64,000 nt of DNA from JAZOTM01 sp045657625 (lineage in GTDB: Bacteria; Bacillota; Clostridia; Lachnospirales; Lachnospiraceae), in assembly GCA_045657625.1 (NCBI GenBank), contig JAZOTM010000001.1, forward strand, positions 1 to 64,000, given 5' to 3'. Under the pieces are notes generated by a model. It did no database searches and had not been told where the DNA came from. It was given only the letters and a program-made list of their open reading frames with translations. The position numbers were made by a program, and so were the translations under genes. Each line of letters opens with the position of its first letter. The stretch's first letter is position 1. Of the stretch, positions 61,185-64,000 are shown piece after piece.

Positions 61185-61226
61185 AATTGAGATAATAGTG
61201 AGATTAGATAGAGAGGCTAGTTATCG

Positions 61227-61695
61227 TTGATTAGTATATTGCTTGCAAAAAAAATTATAGAATTCTTTATATTTATCTTATTGGGATTTTTGTTGGTCCG
61301 ATGTAATGTTTTCAAATCGGCGGATTCGGAAATCATGGCAAAAATTTGCATATATCTTATGACCCCGGCAATTATTATTAATGCGTTTCAAATAGATATT
61401 ATCAGAAATGTTTTCGAACTCAAGAATATGGTGTGTGGTAGCTATGCGTCTAATCGTTTGTCCATTGGTAATACTTCTTTTAATGAAAGCAGTACCCATA
61501 GAATCATGGTTAACAACAGGTAGAACTGTAATGTTGATTTCTTTTTTTGCGGCTTGTGCGCCATGTGCATCAACAATTAGTCAGTTTGCTATTATATATG
61601 AAAAGGATGCAAAATATGCAAGTGCGATAAATGTATTGTCAACCTTGCTTTGCATTATAACCATGCCTTTCATGGTATACTGCTTTCAATTATGA
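61227..61695 (+). pseudogene. AEC-family transporter, internally deleted and frameshifted
   Basis: From TTG 61227 the first frame reads an AEC N-terminus (FFIFILLGFLLVRCNVFKSA, ICIYLMTPAIIINAFQIDII) and then nonsense to a stop at 61523. A second frame from about 61440 reads an AEC C-terminus (MRLIVCPLVILLLMKAVPIE, VLSTLLCIITMPFMVYCFQL) to 61695. About 150 central residues of the usual 310 are missing, and the two parts are out of frame. A broken gene at the end of the PTS-GH1 operon. Confidence 0.82.
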
Positions 61696-61703
61696 GAAAG
61701 CGC

Positions 61704-62264
61704 CTATTCCATCACTTTCTTAAATGCAGGAATAATCTGTGCTGCAACAATGGCCTTTACCAAATCCAATGGAAGGAATGGAAGGAAGCCTAAAGAAAAG
61801 CCGGTGGCTAAATCATAGTTCATTTGTGTCATTAAGTAGAACATGCCGATGGCATCAATGATTATAACGCCGATGATGCCGCAAACGGTATACCAAAGTC
61901 GATTATATTTTTTTCCGCGAATCAATGGAAGGACAACGGCTACAATTGGAAAAGCCCAAGTATATGCGCCGTAAGGTGCGATTAAATAGCCAATTCCTGC
62001 ACCTCCGCCGATAAATACCGGAAGTCCAACGATTCCAAGTAAGAACCATACAAGAACAATTAAAAAGGATTCATAAACCGGGAAAAGAAGTGCAATAAGA
62101 AATAAAACAAAATTAATCATGGTGATTTTGGGTGCCATTGGGAGCGGTGTTGGAAGGCTCAAATAGGCACTGATGCATAAAAGGGCTGCAAATAAAGCAC
62201 TGGTAACAAGCTGCTTTGTAGATATGTTTTGTTTTTTAATCAATGTGTTACTTTCTGTACTCAT
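61704..62264 (-). CDS. bioY: Biotin ECF transporter S component BioY
   Basis: 186 aa membrane protein with about six TM helices. BioY features: ALFAALLCISAYLSLPTPLP, MINFVLFLIALLFP, LLGIVGLPVF(I)GGGAGIGYL and TGFSLGFLPFLPLDLVKAIV. Captures biotin with high affinity and works with a shared ECF ATPase/T module encoded elsewhere. GAGGAG precedes its start. Divergent from bioB with a BirA operator between, so it should be repressed when biotin is plentiful. Confidence 0.94.
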   Translation of the reverse strand: MSTESNTLIKKQNISTKQLVTSALFAALLCISAYLSLPTPLPMAPKITMINFVLFLIALLFPVYESFLIVLVWFLLGIVGLPVFIGGGAGIGYLIAPYGAYTWAFPIVAVVLPLIRGKKYNRLWYTVCGIIGVIIIDAIGMFYLMTQMNYDLATGFSLGFLPFLPLDLVKAIVAAQIIPAFKKVME

Positions 62265-62316
62265 AACGTCTCCTCTATCTTGTTTGTTTTCATTTCGGGT
62301 TAAGTGTATAAGAAAT

Positions 62317-62364
62317 AAAATAGATTGTCAACCATAAAAAGAATATAAGTTGACAATCTATTTT
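62317..62364. promoter_or_regulatory. BirA operator shared by divergent bioY and bioB promoters
   Basis: Perfect 16-bp arms AAAATAGATTGTCAAC (62317-62332) and GTTGACAATCTATTTT (62349-62364) separated by 16 bases, matching the Firmicutes BirA site TTGTNAAC-N16-GTTNACAA. Each arm contains a -35 hexamer: TTGACA 62350-62355 with TAATCT 62373-62378 (17-base spacer) for bioB, and on the minus strand TTGACA 62331-62326 with TACACT 62308-62303 (17-base spacer) for bioY. Confidence 0.93.
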
Positions 62365-62438
62365 TTTTGCAATAATCTTTATAGTATTGAGGCTTACATA
62401 CGAGAAAATCGAGGAAAATGATAAAGGAAGAGTAGGAA

Positions 62439-63401
62439 ATGAGTTTAGAAGAAATACAGAAAAAAGTATTATCTGGCGGGGAAATTACAAAAGAAGAGGT
62501 TTTGAGTTTGATAAATGTGGACCTGAATAAGTTAACAATGGCAGCAGACGAACTTCGTAAGGTATTTTGTGGAGACGGATTTGATATGTGTGCGGTCATG
62601 AATGTAAAGGGTGGAAGATGTTCTGAGGATTGTAAGTTTTGCTCTCAGTCCAGTTGCTCCTCTGCGGAGGTGCCGACTTTTATGGTCAGAGACACGGACT
62701 ATGTGGCAAAGGACGCCAGGGAACATTCCGGCATGGGGATTTCTCATTACTGTCAGGTGGCTTCCGGTAGAAAAATGAGTCAGGCTGGTATTGCGCAGAT
62801 ATGTAGCAACGTGGAAGCTATTGTAAACCAAACGGATTTAACCCCCTGTGTATCTTTGGGGTTGTTAAATAAAGAGGATTTATTGCAATTAAAGAAAGCC
62901 GGGGTCAAACGCGTGCACAATAATTTGGAAACCAGTGAGACCTATTTTCCCCATGTCTGTAGTAGCCATACCTACGAGGAAAAAAAGCAGGTCATGCGTT
63001 TGGTTCATGAAGTGGGTTTGGAATTGTGCAGCGGTGGCATCTTTGGCATAGGAGAGACCTGGGAAGATCGTATTGATATGGCTTTTTCTTTGCGCGAATT
63101 TCAACCGGAATCGGTGCCGATTAATCTGTTGAATCCGGTAAAAGGGACGCCCATGGGTGAATTTCAACCATTGACAGAGCCGGAGGTGCGAAGAATTATT
63201 GCAATTTATCGTTTCATTTTGCCGAAGGCATATATTCGTTTGGCTGCAGGCAGAGACTACTTGGAGGATACGGGAGACCGCTGTTTTTTAGGTGGATGCA
63301 ATGCCACCATAACCGGAGATATGGTTACGGTAAAGGGAATTTCCATTGAAAAAGATTTGGCAGGAATTCGCGAGTTGGGTTATCAGTTGCAAGTAGGATA
63401 A
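62439..63401 (+). CDS. bioB: Biotin synthase
   Basis: 320 aa radical SAM enzyme that inserts sulfur into dethiobiotin. Radical SAM motif GGRCSEDCKFCSQ (Cys61, Cys65, Cys68); then HNLETS-type (HNNLETSETYFPHVCSSHTY), CSGGIFGIGETWEDR, PINLLNPVKGTPM and RLAAGRDYL (with the Arg that binds the 2Fe-2S cluster region). Normal length. AGGAAGAGTAGGAA precedes ATG 62439. No other bio synthesis gene is adjacent, so it may use imported dethiobiotin or genes elsewhere. Repressed by BirA through the operator at 62317. Confidence 0.96.
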   Translation: MSLEEIQKKVLSGGEITKEEVLSLINVDLNKLTMAADELRKVFCGDGFDMCAVMNVKGGRCSEDCKFCSQSSCSSAEVPTFMVRDTDYVAKDAREHSGMGISHYCQVASGRKMSQAGIAQICSNVEAIVNQTDLTPCVSLGLLNKEDLLQLKKAGVKRVHNNLETSETYFPHVCSSHTYEEKKQVMRLVHEVGLELCSGGIFGIGETWEDRIDMAFSLREFQPESVPINLLNPVKGTPMGEFQPLTEPEVRRIIAIYRFILPKAYIRLAAGRDYLEDTGDRCFLGGCNATITGDMVTVKGISIEKDLAGIRELGYQLQVG

Positions 63402-63413
63402 GATTTTTGGGAT

Positions 63414-63446
63414 AAAAAAGAGAGTTCAAAAGGAACTCTCTTTTTT
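63414..63446. terminator. Bidirectional terminator between bioB and hxlR
   Basis: AAAAAAGAGAGTTC (63414-63427) and GAACTCTCTTTTTT (63433-63446), perfect arms with a 5-base loop; serves both convergent genes. Confidence 0.93.
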
Positions 63447-63449
63447 CGG

Positions 63450-63770
63450 CTATAAAGATTTGTAGTAGGTCCCAAATTCTTCCATGGATTTGATGATGGG
63501 ACGCATACTTTCGCCCAAGTCACTCAGAGCATATTCTACACGGGGTGGCACCTCCGGATAAACGGTACGGGTAATAATGCCATCCTCTTCTAAAGATCTG
63601 AGGGAATCGGTTAATACTTTTTGACTGATTCCATCCAGGTCTTTTTTTAATTCATTAAAACGCCAAGGTCGGTGTAATAAGTTTCGTAAGATTAGTAATT
63701 TCCATTTGCTACCTATTAAGCTAACGGTTGTGGCAACCGGACATTCCGGTAATTCGTCTTTTGTCTTCAT
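63450..63770 (-). CDS. HxlR-family winged-helix regulator
   Basis: 106 aa, typical length. LPECPVATTVSLIGSKWKLL includes the conserved N-terminal Cys (about 11) used for redox or electrophile sensing in the family; then HRPWRFNELKKDLDGISQKV (recognition helix) and YPEVPPRVEYALSDLGESM (wing). GGAGG lies before its start. Divergent from the gene starting at 63993, with a palindromic site between; it probably controls that gene and itself. Confidence 0.94.
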   Translation of the reverse strand: MKTKDELPECPVATTVSLIGSKWKLLILRNLLHRPWRFNELKKDLDGISQKVLTDSLRSLEEDGIITRTVYPEVPPRVEYALSDLGESMRPIIKSMEEFGTYYKSL

Positions 63771-63893
63771 TGAAAACCTCCAATCTAAGCAAAAAGTTTC
63801 TAAAAGAATGTAACATCACAATTTGTATCTTACGTCCAACTTATCACAAGGAAATAAAAATGTCGATAAGTTACAAAAAGGTGACCGGGTAAT

Positions 63894-63913
63894 AAAAAAG
63901 TGCGTACTTTTTT
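63894..63913. promoter_or_regulatory. Putative HxlR operator
   Basis: AAAAAAGT-GCGT-ACTTTTTT, perfect 8-base arms. On the reverse strand it contains AAGTACGCAC, also found at 40461-40470 beside the other HxlR gene. Confidence 0.6.
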
Positions 63914-63992
63914 CTCGTGTTTTGGGCTGATATTATGAAGGCACAGAAAGCAAAGTTGCTTTTTACAAATGATTTCATAGGAGGAAACAAAA

Positions 63993-64000
63993 ATGGCATT
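63993..64000 (+). CDS. Start of a downstream gene, truncated by the window end
   Basis: ATG at 63993 follows AGGAGGAAAC with good spacing; only Met-Ala and part of a third codon are visible. By analogy with the first HxlR locus it may be a redox enzyme, but the product cannot be identified. Confidence 0.6.

Noticed and set aside
1..64000. tRNA and rRNA genes
   Set aside because: Intergenic regions were read on both strands and no cloverleaf with a T-loop consensus or rRNA sequence was found.

Overview
The window looks like a piece of chromosome from a motile, anaerobic, low-GC Gram-positive bacterium of the Lachnospiraceae type (Clostridia). Supporting signs are the strong AGGAGG-type ribosome sites, sigma-28 flagellar promoters, flagellin/FliS genes, ECF-type vitamin and nucleoside transporters, a BirA with a DNA-binding domain, and the gene order birA-(DUF6145)-coaX-dusB-greA-lysS. 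The genus cannot be fixed from sequence reading alone. No rRNA, tRNA or CRISPR array was seen.

Layout. 1-10.8 kb: the end of the ATP synthase operon (atpD, atpC), a small lipoprotein, a coiled-coil protein, an aconitase-family hydratase, an AI-2E-type membrane protein, a TPR-plus-ATPase protein and glgB. 10.8-16 kb: a sigma-28 flagellar block with a 1004-aa protein ending in a FliK-like domain, a flagellin whose leader carries a CsrA-type hairpin, and FliS. 16-24.2 kb: adenine deaminase, a TetM-like ribosomal GTPase fused to a Rae1/YacP-type NYN nuclease domain, a beta-helix lipoprotein, an exact 75-bp tandem repeat array, a PD-(D/E)XK nuclease-like protein, and an orphan small-RNA gene followed by stacked palindromes. 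24.2-28.8 kb: nucleoside and pseudouridine salvage. 28.9-37.8 kb: a cell-wall hydrolase with WalR-like sites, an SPFH protein, argF, and the housekeeping run birA to lysS.

37.9-61.7 kb is accessory. It opens with a lone tyrosine integrase directly after lysS and includes a probable transposase remnant, two AraC gene remnants, a nitroreductase/HxlR pair, and a roughly 9-kb amino-acid block: PucR regulator, RocB-like M20 enzyme, DDAH-type hydrolase, aminotransferase, 2-hydroxyacid dehydrogenase, AEC carrier, and an ABC transporter with a circularly permuted binding domain. The block lies between two direct copies of an 86-bp AraC 3' end. Next come a radical SAM/flavodoxin pair, a truncated methyltransferase, a frameshifted rpiR, two PTS EIIBC genes, an MBL hydrolase, a LacI regulator with two operators, a GH1 phospho-glucosidase and a broken AEC gene. 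61.7-64 kb: divergent bioY and bioB share a perfect BirA operator, followed by an HxlR regulator.

The genes work together in several visible circuits. The BirA encoded at 32 kb probably represses the bioY/bioB pair at 62 kb. LacI at 57-58 kb controls its divergent PTS/GH1 operon. PucR probably controls the amino-acid block, which reads as a route from an arginine derivative through a 2-oxo acid to an exported 2-hydroxy acid. The most novel candidates are this block, the GTPase-nuclease fusion, the 75-bp repeat locus and the orphan small RNA.
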